Of a DNA stretch of 64,000 nucleotides, positions 27,177 through 35,514 are shown in pieces; the first letter of the stretch is position 1; every line of letters begins with the position of its first letter. A program made the position numbers and the translations under genes. Under the pieces are notes generated by a model. The model searched no databases. It was given only the letters and a program-made list of their open reading frames with translations, and was not told the DNA's origin. The DNA comes from JBFMHP01 sp040752855 (GTDB lineage: Bacteria; Pseudomonadota; Gammaproteobacteria; RBG-16-57-12): NCBI GenBank assembly GCA_040752855.1, contig JBFMHP010000046.1, positions 46,836 to 110,835 on the forward strand. Direction: 5' to 3'.

Positions 27177-27617
27177 ATGCGCTTCCACCACCTAGTACTC
27201 ATCACCGCGCTGGGCGCGAGCGCCGCGCAGGCCGCCGAGGTCTATAAGTGGACCGATGCCGAAGGCAATGTCCATTTCGGGGACAAACCGCAAGCCGGCG
27301 CGCGCGCCGAAGCGGTCACGATACCCAGGCACACCCCCGATCCACAGTATCTCGAACGCATGCAGCGCATGCGCGAAGAGGTGGAGCGGCGCGAACTGGA
27401 GCGGGAAGAATCCCAGCGTCACCAAGCCGAACAGGATCGTGTCGCGCAGACCAATGCAGCGCGCTGCGACCAGGCGCGCGGCACGCTCAGCATGCTGAAG
27501 GAACAGATCCGGGTCTTCAGCTATGACAAGGCCGGCAACCGCCAGTACCTCGAGGATGACGAACGGGCCGCACAGATTGAACGTCTGCAACAGGCCATCC
27601 GCGAAAACTGCCCCTGA
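27177..27617 (+). CDS. DUF4124 domain exported protein (first of a tandem pair)
   Basis: A 146-residue protein with a signal peptide (MRFHHLVLITALGASAAQA-A) and an N-terminal DUF4124 domain, EVYKWTDAEGNVHFGDKPQAG. The domain is followed by a charged, probably helical stretch (about 60-100, rich in Glu, Arg and Gln) and a C-terminal part with two cysteines (ARCDQARGTLSM and RENCP) likely to form a disulfide. The function of DUF4124 proteins is unknown. It is followed 56 bases on by a paralogue of the same layout. Confidence 0.85.
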   Translation: MRFHHLVLITALGASAAQAAEVYKWTDAEGNVHFGDKPQAGARAEAVTIPRHTPDPQYLERMQRMREEVERRELEREESQRHQAEQDRVAQTNAARCDQARGTLSMLKEQIRVFSYDKAGNRQYLEDDERAAQIERLQQAIRENCP

Positions 27618-27673
27618 AAATAACCGCGCAACTGCCGATAACCAACCAGCCCCCGCAACGAGGACAAGCCCGT

Positions 27674-28117
27674 ATGAAGATGCTCAAACTCTCACTCCTG
27701 ATCGCCCTGCTGCTGCCGGCCTTGGCCTTCGCCGGCAAGGTATACAAATGGGTGGACGCCGAAGGCAATGTGCAATTCGGGGATCAACCGCAGCGCGACA
27801 GCGCCGCCGAAGAGGTCACCATCCAGAAACACACCCCGGACAAGACCTACCTCGACCGCATGGAAGCCGTGAAAAAAGAACAAGAGAAGACCGACAAGCA
27901 ACAACAGGACCAGCAGCAGGACACTGCCGAGCTGGAAGCGATGAAAAAGCGCCAGCAGGAAGTCTGCGAACAGGCCAAGAGGAATCTCGAGGTACTGCAG
28001 AACTCCCCCCGCGTTTCCATGAAAGACGAGCAAGGCAACACCGTCTATCTGGACGGCGATCAGCGCGAAGCCGAATTGAAGAAGAACCAGGACATCATCA
28101 AGGAAAGCTGTAAGTAA
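27674..28117 (+). CDS. DUF4124 domain exported protein (second of a tandem pair)
   Basis: A 147-residue paralogue of the preceding gene: signal peptide (MKMLKLSLLIALLLPALAFA-G), DUF4124 core KVYKWVDAEGNVQFGDQPQ, a Lys/Gln/Glu-rich helical middle (EKTDKQQQDQQQDTAEL) and a C-terminal region with VCEQAKRNLEVLQ and a final ESCK. The paired cysteine positions match the first copy. It probably arose by duplication. An AACGAGGACAAG stretch precedes the start, a weak ribosome binding site. Function unknown. Confidence 0.85.
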   Translation: MKMLKLSLLIALLLPALAFAGKVYKWVDAEGNVQFGDQPQRDSAAEEVTIQKHTPDKTYLDRMEAVKKEQEKTDKQQQDQQQDTAELEAMKKRQQEVCEQAKRNLEVLQNSPRVSMKDEQGNTVYLDGDQREAELKKNQDIIKESCK

Positions 28118-28219
28118 TTCCCCCCTCCCGGCAGCCCCGCTACCGTGGGGCTGCACCAGCTCTACTTTTCGCCCACTCCTGCCGATAACTCGGATAACGT
28201 CACGCAAGAAAGGCAGACT

Positions 28220-28909
28220 ATGATCGAGGACTTAAAAGGCGACGAGTCCTGGCGCATGTTCAGGATCATCAGCGAATTCACCGAAGGTTTCGACAAACTG
28301 GGCCGCATCGGCTGGGCGGTTTCAATCTTTGGTTCCGCGCGGCTCGGGCCGGAGAACAAGTATTATGAAAGCGCCGTCCGAGTCGCCGAATTACTCGGGC
28401 AAAACGGCTTTTCCATCATCACCGGCGGCGGGCCGGGCATCATGGAGGCCGGCAACAAAGGGGCGATGGCCGCCAAGGCGATCTCGGTGGGCCTGAACAT
28501 CGAATTACCCACCGAGCAGAAACCCAATCCGCATCAAACCCACTCGCTGCAATATCGTTATTTCTTCGCCCGCAAGGTGATGTTCGTCAAACATTCCATG
28601 GGCTATGTCTGCATGCCGGGCGGCTTCGGCACGCTGGATGAATTCTTCGAGGCGCTCACCCTGCTGCAGACCATGAAGATCCACCCGCTGCCTCTGGTGC
28701 TGTTCGGTACGGAATACTGGCAGGGCCTGATCGACTGGATGCGCCAGGTGATGCTGCCGCACGGCACGATCTCGAAGTCGGATTTCGATCTGATCACACT
28801 GACCGATGACCCGGACGAGGTCGTGCGCATCATGACCGAACACCGGAAGTGGAAACAGGAGAAGATCAAAGAGCACGAGCGGGCGTGCACGCACGTCGAT
28901 TATCCTTAA
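28220..28909 (+). CDS. TIGR00730/LOG-family Rossmann-fold protein
   Basis: A 229-residue protein. The ATG at 28220 is preferred to the upstream one at 28145 because AAAGG lies just before it and family similarity starts at ESWRMFRIISEF. The nucleotide-binding motifs are ITGGGPGIMEAGNKGA (about 68-83) and the catalytic MPGGFGTLDEFFE (about 133-145; PGGxGTxxE). Members are either cytokinin-riboside 5'-monophosphate phosphoribohydrolases or bacterial nucleotide 5'-monophosphate nucleosidases. The larger form with an N-terminal extension, as here, is common in bacteria with no link to plants. Confidence 0.9.
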   Translation: MIEDLKGDESWRMFRIISEFTEGFDKLGRIGWAVSIFGSARLGPENKYYESAVRVAELLGQNGFSIITGGGPGIMEAGNKGAMAAKAISVGLNIELPTEQKPNPHQTHSLQYRYFFARKVMFVKHSMGYVCMPGGFGTLDEFFEALTLLQTMKIHPLPLVLFGTEYWQGLIDWMRQVMLPHGTISKSDFDLITLTDDPDEVVRIMTEHRKWKQEKIKEHERACTHVDYP

Positions 28910-28923
28910 TGTGTTGCGATGAC

Positions 28924-29069
28924 CGTTCATTCGCGAGCAGGGCTCGCTCCTACGTCTTCCGAAGTGCGCCAAGGTGACGGCATACATCGGCCGGCATCAC
29001 AACAAACAGGTCGTAGGAGCCTGCCCCGCAGGCGATCAACGTTCATTCGCGAGCAGGGCTCGCTCCTAC
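28924..29069. repeat. REP-like palindromes between the LOG gene and speE
   Basis: The interval contains CATTCGCGAGCAGGGCTCGC ending in TCCTAC (28928-28953), then GTAGGAGCCTGCCCCGCAGG (29013-29032) and again TTCATTCGCGAGCAGGGCTC ending in CTCCTAC (29042-29069). The pair GTAGGAGC...GCTCCTAC forms an inverted unit about 57 bases long. It lies between converging genes, the usual place for REP/BIME elements. Confidence 0.85.
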
Positions 29070-29072
29070 CGC

Positions 29073-29927
29073 CTAGCCTTTTAAGCCTCGCTTCATGAAC
29101 TCCGGCTGCGCCAGCGCCGCCTGGTGGATCTCCAAGTTGTAGTACTCGGTATCGAACGGCTTGTTGCGGATATCGTTGGCGCGGTAATCCTTGATCGAGC
29201 CGGTCTTGGTCGCCATGGTCACGCTCCACCAACCGCTGGGATAGATCGGCTGCGGGAACGGCACCGTGTGCACGCTGGCAAAGCCCACCGCGCGCATCGC
29301 CAGGCGGATCTCGTTGAGCAGCTTCATGTGATAGAGCGGCGACTCGGTCTGCTGCACCAAGATGCCTTTGGCGCTCAGCGCGCGCAGGCAGTTGGCGTAG
29401 AACGGCTTGTTGAACAGGCCCTCGCCCGGCCCGACCGGATCGGTGCCGTCGACGATGATGACATCGTAGTAACCATCCTTGGCCTCGGCCACCCACTTGA
29501 TGCCGTCTTCAAAATACAGCGCGGCGCGCGGGTCGTTGTTGGAGGCGCACAGCTCGGGGAAAAACTTCTCCGCCGCGCGGGTCACGCCCTCGTCGATATC
29601 AACCTGTTGCACCAGCTCGACGCCGGGGTGCTTCAACACCTCGCGCAGCGAACCGCAGTCACCGCCGCCGATGATCAGCACGCGCTTTGGATCGGGGTGG
29701 GTGAACAGCACCGGATGGGTGATCATCTCATGGTAGAGAAAGTTCTCGCGGGTGGAGACCATGGTGCAGCCGTCGATGGTCATCAGATAGCCGTAGGTCT
29801 CGGTGTCGAAGACCTCGATCTTCTGGAATTTGCTCTGATATTCGTGCACTTTGCCCTTGATTTTGAGCGAGAAGGCGCTGCCTCCGCCCTCATATGCTTC
29901 GCTAAACCAGCCTTCACCCAGCGACAT
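29073..29927 (-). CDS. speE: polyamine aminopropyltransferase (spermidine synthase)
   Basis: A 284-residue enzyme that moves an aminopropyl group from decarboxylated SAM to putrescine. The start at 29927 (MSLGEGWFSEAYEGG) is chosen because AGAGGAG lies 5 bases before it and because family homology begins here, not at 29984. Motifs: VLIIGGGDCGSLREVLKH (nucleotide site), VDIDEGV, and DVIIVDGTDPVGPGEGLF with the catalytic aspartates. It diverges from speA over 91 bases, so the two polyamine genes share a control region. Confidence 0.96.
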   Translation of the reverse strand: MSLGEGWFSEAYEGGGSAFSLKIKGKVHEYQSKFQKIEVFDTETYGYLMTIDGCTMVSTRENFLYHEMITHPVLFTHPDPKRVLIIGGGDCGSLREVLKHPGVELVQQVDIDEGVTRAAEKFFPELCASNNDPRAALYFEDGIKWVAEAKDGYYDVIIVDGTDPVGPGEGLFNKPFYANCLRALSAKGILVQQTESPLYHMKLLNEIRLAMRAVGFASVHTVPFPQPIYPSGWWSVTMATKTGSIKDYRANDIRNKPFDTEYYNLEIHQAALAQPEFMKRGLKG

Positions 29928-30018
29928 GGCAACTCCTCTTACAAGATAGACATGGATTTGAGACAATAGCCGGCTATTATACAAGGTCGGTGTCGGGTTT
30001 TAACTAGATTGAGCAGAA

Positions 30019-31926
30019 ATGATGAGCGATTGGAACATCCAGAAAAGCCGTGATCTCTACAACATCCCGCACTGGAGCGGCGGCTACTTCGATATCAACG
30101 CGCGAGGCCACCTGGTCGCCCGTCCCAATCGCGATCCCGCCAGCCCCGGCGCCGACATCTACCGCATCGCCCAGGAGCTGAAGCAATCCGGCCTGGCGCT
30201 GCCGATCATGATGCGCTTTACCGGCATCCTGCACGACCGCGTCGACAGCCTGTGCCAGGCCTTCGCCAAGGCGATGCAGGACAACGCCTACCAAGCCCGC
30301 TACACCGCCGTCTACCCGATCAAGGTCAACCAGCAGCGCTCCATCGTGCAGGAGATCCTCGGCCACGGCGGCGAGCGCGTGGGCCTTGAGGCCGGGAGCA
30401 AGCCGGAACTGATGGCGGTGCTCGGCCTGTCGAACCCCAACGGCGGCATCATCGTCTGCAACGGTTACAAAGACCGCGAATACATCCGACTCGCCTTGAT
30501 CGGGCGCAGCCTGGGCCATCAGATCTTCATCGTGGTGGAAAAGCTCTCCGAACTCGAACTGGTGATCAAGGAATCGCAAGACCTCGGTATCGCCCCGCTG
30601 CTCGGCGTGCGCGCGCGCATGTCCTCGATCGGCGCGGGGAAATGGCAAAACACCGGCGGGGAAAAATCCAAGTTCGGACTCTCCGCCGCACAAGTCTTGC
30701 AGATGGCCGAGCGCCTGAAACAAGTCGGCATGCTGGAGACGCTGCAACTGCTGCACTTCCATCTCGGCTCGCAGATCGCCAACATCCGCGACATCCAGCG
30801 CGGCATGCGCGAGGCGGCGCGCAATTTCGCCGAGCTGCATCGCTTAGGCGCCAACATCAAAACCGTCGATGTCGGCGGCGGTCTGGGCGTGGATTACGAA
30901 GGCACCCGCTCGCGCAGTTTCTGCTCGATGAACTATGGCCTCAACGAATACGCCTACAACGTAGTGCACGCGTTGAAAGAAATCTGTGAGACGCACGCGC
31001 TGCCGCACCCGAACATCATCACCGAGGCGGGACGCGCCATGACCGCGCATCACGCCATCCTGGTCGCCGATGTCATCGACCACGAGATCATCACGCCGCA
31101 GAGCAACCCTGCCGCACCCGATCAGGATGAGGCCGCGCTGATCCAGGATCTCTGGCACGGGCTGCAACTGCTCAACAGCCCCGAGCAGAACGCGCGCTCG
31201 GCCATCGAGATCTACCACGACGCCGCGCACCTGGTCGGCGAGGCACAAAGCCTCTACACCCACGGCGTGTTTACGCTGGAACAGCGCGCGCGCGCCGAAC
31301 AACTCTATTTCGCCACCTGCGACAAGGTGCGCGCGCAACTGCGTCACGACAGCCGCAGCCAGCGCGAAATTTTGGATGAACTCAACGAAAAACTCACCGA
31401 CAAATACTTCGTCAATTTTTCGCTGTTCCAATCCATCCCCGACGTGTGGGCCATCGATCAGATCTTCCCGATCATGCCGCTGCATCGTCTCACCGAGCAG
31501 CCCAATCGCCGCGCCGTACTCACCGACATCACCTGCGACTCCGACGGCCGCATCGATTATTACGTCGACAGCGAAGGCATCGAGGCCAGCCTGCCGCTGC
31601 ATGCCTTGCAGGAAGGCCAGCCCTATCTGCTCGCATTCTTTTTGGTTGGCGCGTATCAGGAGATCCTCGGCGACATGCACAATCTGTTCGGCGACACCGA
31701 TTCGGTGCATGTGGATGTCAAACCCGATGGCAGTTATGAATTGAAAAATCCGTTGCAGGGCGACACCGTCGATTCGGTATTGCGCTACGTGCACTTCGAG
31801 GCCGAGGAGTTGTTGCAGTATTACCGGCAGAAGGTCGCCCAGGCGCCGCTCAGCAACACGCAGCGCGCGCAATATCTCGAAGAACTCGAAGCCGGTCTGC
31901 GCGGCTACACCTATCTCGAAGAATGA
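30019..31926 (+). CDS. speA: biosynthetic arginine decarboxylase
   Basis: A 635-residue PLP-dependent (group IV, alanine-racemase fold) decarboxylase that turns arginine into agmatine. It begins WNIQKSRDLYNIPHWSGGYF, as in E. coli SpeA. The PLP lysine is in YPIKVNQQRSIVQEIL (near residue 99), the glycine-rich segment is VDVGGGLGVDYEG, and the C-terminal half has ITCDSDGRIDYYVDSEG. Length matches SpeA (about 630-660). Putrescine would need agmatinase or agmatine deiminase, neither of which is in the window. A second ATG at 30022 is equally possible as start. Confidence 0.97.
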   Translation: MMSDWNIQKSRDLYNIPHWSGGYFDINARGHLVARPNRDPASPGADIYRIAQELKQSGLALPIMMRFTGILHDRVDSLCQAFAKAMQDNAYQARYTAVYPIKVNQQRSIVQEILGHGGERVGLEAGSKPELMAVLGLSNPNGGIIVCNGYKDREYIRLALIGRSLGHQIFIVVEKLSELELVIKESQDLGIAPLLGVRARMSSIGAGKWQNTGGEKSKFGLSAAQVLQMAERLKQVGMLETLQLLHFHLGSQIANIRDIQRGMREAARNFAELHRLGANIKTVDVGGGLGVDYEGTRSRSFCSMNYGLNEYAYNVVHALKEICETHALPHPNIITEAGRAMTAHHAILVADVIDHEIITPQSNPAAPDQDEAALIQDLWHGLQLLNSPEQNARSAIEIYHDAAHLVGEAQSLYTHGVFTLEQRARAEQLYFATCDKVRAQLRHDSRSQREILDELNEKLTDKYFVNFSLFQSIPDVWAIDQIFPIMPLHRLTEQPNRRAVLTDITCDSDGRIDYYVDSEGIEASLPLHALQEGQPYLLAFFLVGAYQEILGDMHNLFGDTDSVHVDVKPDGSYELKNPLQGDTVDSVLRYVHFEAEELLQYYRQKVAQAPLSNTQRAQYLEELEAGLRGYTYLEE

Positions 31927-31931
31927 GGTCC

Positions 31932-32037
31932 GTAGCCTGGGTGAAGCGCAGCGAAACCCGGGTTTCGCCTTCGGCTCCTCGGTAACCGCTCCTTGCGTTA
32001 CCCTACCTCCTGCATCCATGCAGTCGACCCAAGCTAT
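31932..32037. repeat. dispersed intergenic element downstream of speA
   Basis: It starts GTAGCCTGGGTGAAGCGCAG, contains CGAAACCCGGGTTTCG (palindromic) and ends CCCAAGCTA, an imperfect inverse of its beginning. It shares the core AGCGCAGCGAAACCC with the element at 12949-13034. Noncoding. Confidence 0.65.
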
Positions 32038-32066
32038 GGATTAATTTACAGACCATGGGAGTTTCC

Positions 32067-32342
32067 ATGAACGACATCAAGATCATCCGCAATCCGAGCG
32101 AAGCGCAACTAAACGAACAGGGCGTGCGCGACTGGCCGGTCTGGACCAAGGAGATCTCGAAATTCCCTTGGACCTATGACGAGAACGAGACCTGTTTTTT
32201 TCTCGCCGGCGATGTCATCGTCACCCCCGAAGGTGGTACGCCGGTGCAAATCGGCAAGGGCGATCTGGTGACCTTTCCCGCCGGCATGTCTTGCACCTGG
32301 GAGATCCGCCAGGCGGTCAAAAAACACTACAATTTTTTCTGA
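32067..32342 (+). CDS. small cupin-domain protein
   Basis: A 91-residue single-domain cupin (RmlC-like jelly roll, cupin_3 type). The start at 32067 is preferred to 32055 because GGGAG lies 5 bases before it. The core ENETCFFLAGDVIVTPEGG followed by VQIGKGDLVTFPAGMSCTWE matches the (S)-ureidoglycine aminohydrolase-like cupin_3 family found widely in bacteria and plants. Only some of the usual metal-ligand histidines are present, so catalysis is uncertain. Function unknown. Confidence 0.85.
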   Translation: MNDIKIIRNPSEAQLNEQGVRDWPVWTKEISKFPWTYDENETCFFLAGDVIVTPEGGTPVQIGKGDLVTFPAGMSCTWEIRQAVKKHYNFF

Positions 32343-32350
32343 CCGCTCAA

Positions 32351-32380
32351 AAAAAAGGGGCGACTACCGCCGCCCCTTTC
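32351..32380 (-). terminator. terminator between the cupin and the hexaheme gene
   Basis: A stem AAAGGGGCG / CGCCCCTTT with an eight-base loop has a run of A residues on its left side, which is a T-tract for leftward transcripts. It therefore ends the hexaheme gene best and may also serve the cupin gene. Confidence 0.85.
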
Positions 32381-32392
32381 CACTTCCAAGCC

Positions 32393-34489
32393 TCAGCGTT
32401 TGGGATGATGATCATCATCCGCATCATGATGATCGTAGTCATCATCGCTGTCCGCGTCCTGGTATCCATGATCTCCATGATGGTCGTGCCCATGCTGTTT
32501 CATGCGCGGCACCATAACCGGACGCGTGTCATTGAGCGTCATCATGAAGGCCACAATCGCATCCTCTTCCGCGCTGGTGAGCCCCAGGTTGCCTAGCAAG
32601 CCAGAGAGATTGTCGGCGACCTCCGGCGGCGCCCAGTCACCCACATCGCGCGTATTGTAGAACTGCACCACTTCCTTGAGGCTCTTGAACACGCCGTTGT
32701 GCATGAAGGCCTTGACGAAACCGGGCCTGGGCCGCAGATCAACATTGCGCAGCGTCGGCGTCTTGTGCTTGCCGTGATTGGCCGCCGCCATGCTCGCCCA
32801 CTCGGTGCGCGTCGCCAGGAAGCCGCCCAGTCCCGGATCAATCCAGTGCTTGCCATCGGGATTGAAGCGCTTGAGGGCATCGTAGAACGGATTTTCCGGA
32901 TTCTTCGGCACACCGAGGTTGTGATATTTGAAATCGGTGAACAGCGGCGGCTCGCCATTGGGGCCCGCGGTCGACGTGTGACAGGCCGAGCACAGCGCCT
33001 TGCCGTTGAACAATTGCATGCCAAGCTGCTCCTGCGCCGTCAATGTCGCCTTACCTGCCAGATAGGCATCGAACTTGGAGCTGTATTGATTGACCTCGCT
33101 CGAACCTTCATACGCAGCGATCGCCAGACCGATGCGTTCGTAGGTCGCAATCACACCGTCCTTGCTGCAATCGAGCGATCCCGCGCCAAAGACATGATCG
33201 AACAACTGCTCATAACTGTGGCCGGTAAGCTTCTTGGCAAACCCTGACTGCTTGACCCGCATGCACAAGACCTTCTCGTTGGGATTGGCCTGCTCCAGCG
33301 GATTGAGGAACGGGCCCAGCGCCTGATCGGCCGCCGGACTGCCGAGCCGCTCACCGGTGGCGCGCCCATCCCAGAACAGACCGCCCATGAAATCGCCGCC
33401 AATGAGATGGAACACCGGGCTGGGCGTCGCATAGGCCGAACTCGGCGGCTTGCGATTGCCGAAGCGCTTCCTCACCGCGCCCTCATACACCGCACCGTGC
33501 GCGTTGATGTGCTCATCCGGGCCGGTCCAACCCACTTCCGGTCCATGGCAGACCGCACAGGATTGTCCCTTGGGCGTGGACAGATTCGTATCGAAGAACA
33601 AGGCCTTGCCCAGGAGCTGCTTTTTGGTGAGCGGACCGGGGGTCGGCGTGGCCGTGGGCGTCGGCGTCGGTGTTAACGTTGGTGTCGGTGTCGGCGTTAC
33701 CGTCGGTGTCGGTGTAGGTGTTGGCGTTACCGTCGGCGTGGGTGTCGGCGTTACCGTCGGCGTAGGTGTTGGTGTTGGCGTTACCGTCGGCGTGGGTGTC
33801 GGCGTTACCGTCGGCGTAGGTGTTGGTGTTGGCGTTACCGTCGGCGTCGGCGTGGGTGCCGCACAATCAGGGTCATTCGTATCGCGCAATCCGTCACCAT
33901 CGTTATCCAGCCCCCACGCACCGAACATCGTCGTGCCATAAGAGCTTTCGTCACACGGATCGATGCCCTTGGCGACAAAGGTGGCGGAAGCCACGTCCTC
34001 ACCCTCCGGCGAGAACATGGACGGGTTGGAATCCGTGACGTGGCAGTTGCCGCACAGGGTCACCCCCGCATTAAAGTGATGCTGCCGCAACCCGGCGCTG
34101 CCGGATTGCAGGATGCCGGTGCCCTTATCCTGCTCACGTCCATGACAACTCGAACACGTGATGCCGCTCATCGATGCATTGGTGGATACCGGCGCGGCGC
34201 CGATAGTCGTATGACAGTCGGTGCAGCTCAAACCGTAGCGGGTTACATGGCCATTCATCAGATTGGCGCCCCACGCCACGGCATCGCTGTTATCCGGCGC
34301 GCCGGAATTGGTCAGCGACGTGTAATTTCCACCATTGAAATCACCGTGGCAGTCCGCGCAGTTCCCCGTATTGGTCGCCGGATTCGCCGAATAGGTCGGA
34401 AACGCATTCGCCGCCGAATGCAACAGCAACAGCGACAAACATCCCGCCGCACCGGCGGCGGACAAACGTCTGATATCTCGGTAGTTCAT
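32393..34489 (-). CDS. hexaheme fusion: four-heme module + Pro/Thr linker + MauG/cytochrome c peroxidase module + His/Asp tail
   Basis: A 698-residue exported protein. A signal peptide covers residues 1-29. Four heme sites follow: CADCH (44-48), CTDCH (89-93), CSSCH (112-116) and CGNCH (146-150). A short calcium-loop-like segment DNDGDGLRDTNDPDC (195-209) leads to a Pro-Thr(-Val) repeat linker at 211-286. The C-terminal half is a diheme peroxidase/MauG domain with CAVCH (311-315) and CSACH (500-504) and family blocks LGKALFFDTNLS, FWDGRA, LNPLEQANP and TPTLRNVDLRPRPGFVKAFMHNGVF. The last 35 residues are almost only His, Asp and Gly, probably metal-binding. Classical peroxidases have just the diheme half, about 330 residues. 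A role in peroxide reduction or in a MauG-like oxidation fed by the N-terminal hemes is inference. Confidence 0.93.
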   Translation of the reverse strand: MNYRDIRRLSAAGAAGCLSLLLLHSAANAFPTYSANPATNTGNCADCHGDFNGGNYTSLTNSGAPDNSDAVAWGANLMNGHVTRYGLSCTDCHTTIGAAPVSTNASMSGITCSSCHGREQDKGTGILQSGSAGLRQHHFNAGVTLCGNCHVTDSNPSMFSPEGEDVASATFVAKGIDPCDESSYGTTMFGAWGLDNDGDGLRDTNDPDCAAPTPTPTVTPTPTPTPTVTPTPTPTVTPTPTPTPTVTPTPTPTVTPTPTPTPTVTPTPTPTLTPTPTPTATPTPGPLTKKQLLGKALFFDTNLSTPKGQSCAVCHGPEVGWTGPDEHINAHGAVYEGAVRKRFGNRKPPSSAYATPSPVFHLIGGDFMGGLFWDGRATGERLGSPAADQALGPFLNPLEQANPNEKVLCMRVKQSGFAKKLTGHSYEQLFDHVFGAGSLDCSKDGVIATYERIGLAIAAYEGSSEVNQYSSKFDAYLAGKATLTAQEQLGMQLFNGKALCSACHTSTAGPNGEPPLFTDFKYHNLGVPKNPENPFYDALKRFNPDGKHWIDPGLGGFLATRTEWASMAAANHGKHKTPTLRNVDLRPRPGFVKAFMHNGVFKSLKEVVQFYNTRDVGDWAPPEVADNLSGLLGNLGLTSAEEDAIVAFMMTLNDTRPVMVPRMKQHGHDHHGDHGYQDADSDDDYDHHDADDDHHPKR
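33632..33859. repeat. coding tandem repeat for the Pro-Thr linker
   Basis: The DNA repeats GGCGTTACCGTCGGCGT units with a higher-order period near 54 bases, coding on the minus strand for TPTPTPTVTP-type sequence (linker residues 211-286). Such arrays change copy number by slippage. Confidence 0.9.
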
Positions 34490-34886
34490 AGATCACTCTC
34501 CTGATCGTTGTTAATTACGAGAAGCCGCAAATCCGCACGCAAAAACCTTCCTCACGCCTCGATGAAGCACATGCGAAGCGTGAACAAAACGCCAAACGCC
34601 GCGGGTTCAGAAACTCCCCGTATAACACAGGGCCCCCTGATGTCTTTAAGAAGCTTAGACGAGTTTTTTTTACATTCTATGACAATAAAAAAATGTTTGA
34701 ACGCGCTCACACTCCACGCGGAATTTCGCACTAAATCTGTCTATTAATCGCGCATGCATTCCATGCCTTCGTTCTAGTCACGCGCGCAAGTCAACCTACA
34801 GCGCCCTTACTACGAATCTTTGACATCTACAAACATAAGGACTTGAATACGAGAACACGTTTTTTATAACCGTCCTGGCGGACCTC
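34490..34886. other. 397-bp divergent intergenic region, AT-rich
   Basis: The region separates the hexaheme gene from the phosphoribosyltransferase gene and is much more AT-rich than its surroundings around 34660-34745. An open frame at 34508-34747 (79 codons) has no ribosome binding site and no recognisable product. No clear palindrome, sigma-54 site or riboswitch was found. Promoters for both neighbours are expected here. Confidence 0.5.
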
Positions 34887-35513
34887 ATGACAAAACCACC
34901 GATCAAATGCGAATTCATCAGCTGGCGTAGAATCGAACATCTCATCGCTGGCCTTGCGCACAAAATCCGCGCGGCGAATTTTTATCCGGATTGCATCGTC
35001 GCCATCGCGCGCGGCGGCTGGGTGCCGGCACGCCTGCTTTGCGATCATCTTGACGTCTATCAACTGAACAGCCTGCGCATCATTCACTACACCTCGGGCA
35101 CGCAAATCACTAAGCAAGCGCAACTGCTGGCACCACTCAATATCGATGTCCACGGGCAAAATGTTTTACTGGTCGATGATGTGAGCGACACCGGCGACAC
35201 GCTGGCACTGGCACGTGAACACGTGCAAGGGTTTCATCCCAAAGCGGTCAAGATCGCGGTGATCCATCACAAGCAGACCTCGACCTTCATCCCGGATTTT
35301 TACGCCCAAAAAGTCGTGCGCTGGCGCTGGATCGGGTACCCCTGGGCCAGGGTGGAGGATTTGTGCGAGTTTGTCGAGGCGCTGCAACCCAACCTGAAAA
35401 CTGCGGAGGCGATGGCATACGGCCTGCAACAGGCTTATAGGATCAAGGTGCCCGAAGATATCTTGGTTGAGGTTATTAACGTCTTGGAAAAACGCGCCGC
35501 CGAAAAATCATGA
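34887..35513 (+). CDS. phosphoribosyltransferase (type I, Gpt/Hpt-like)
   Basis: A 208-residue PRTase. The PRPP-binding loop is NVLLVDDVSDTGDTL (about residues 92-106), with the flexible loop before it and IVAIARGGWVPARLLCDHL as the N-terminal substrate block. The C-terminal WRWIGYPW resembles the hood of xanthine/hypoxanthine-guanine PRTases, including the archaeal-type family. It would salvage purine bases in the cytoplasm. Substrate choice between hypoxanthine, guanine and xanthine cannot be set from sequence. It converges on the membrane heme protein gene with a one-base gap. Confidence 0.88.
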   Translation: MTKPPIKCEFISWRRIEHLIAGLAHKIRAANFYPDCIVAIARGGWVPARLLCDHLDVYQLNSLRIIHYTSGTQITKQAQLLAPLNIDVHGQNVLLVDDVSDTGDTLALAREHVQGFHPKAVKIAVIHHKQTSTFIPDFYAQKVVRWRWIGYPWARVEDLCEFVEALQPNLKTAEAMAYGLQQAYRIKVPEDILVEVINVLEKRAAEKS

Positions 35514-35514
35514 G

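Noticed and set aside
33632..33859. Repeat array that could look like a CRISPR
   Set aside because: Units are contiguous with no spacers and encode the Pro-Thr linker in frame.
34508..34747. 79-codon frame in the intergenic region before the phosphoribosyltransferase
   Set aside because: No ribosome binding site, no signal or domain, and AT-rich end; not supportable as a gene.
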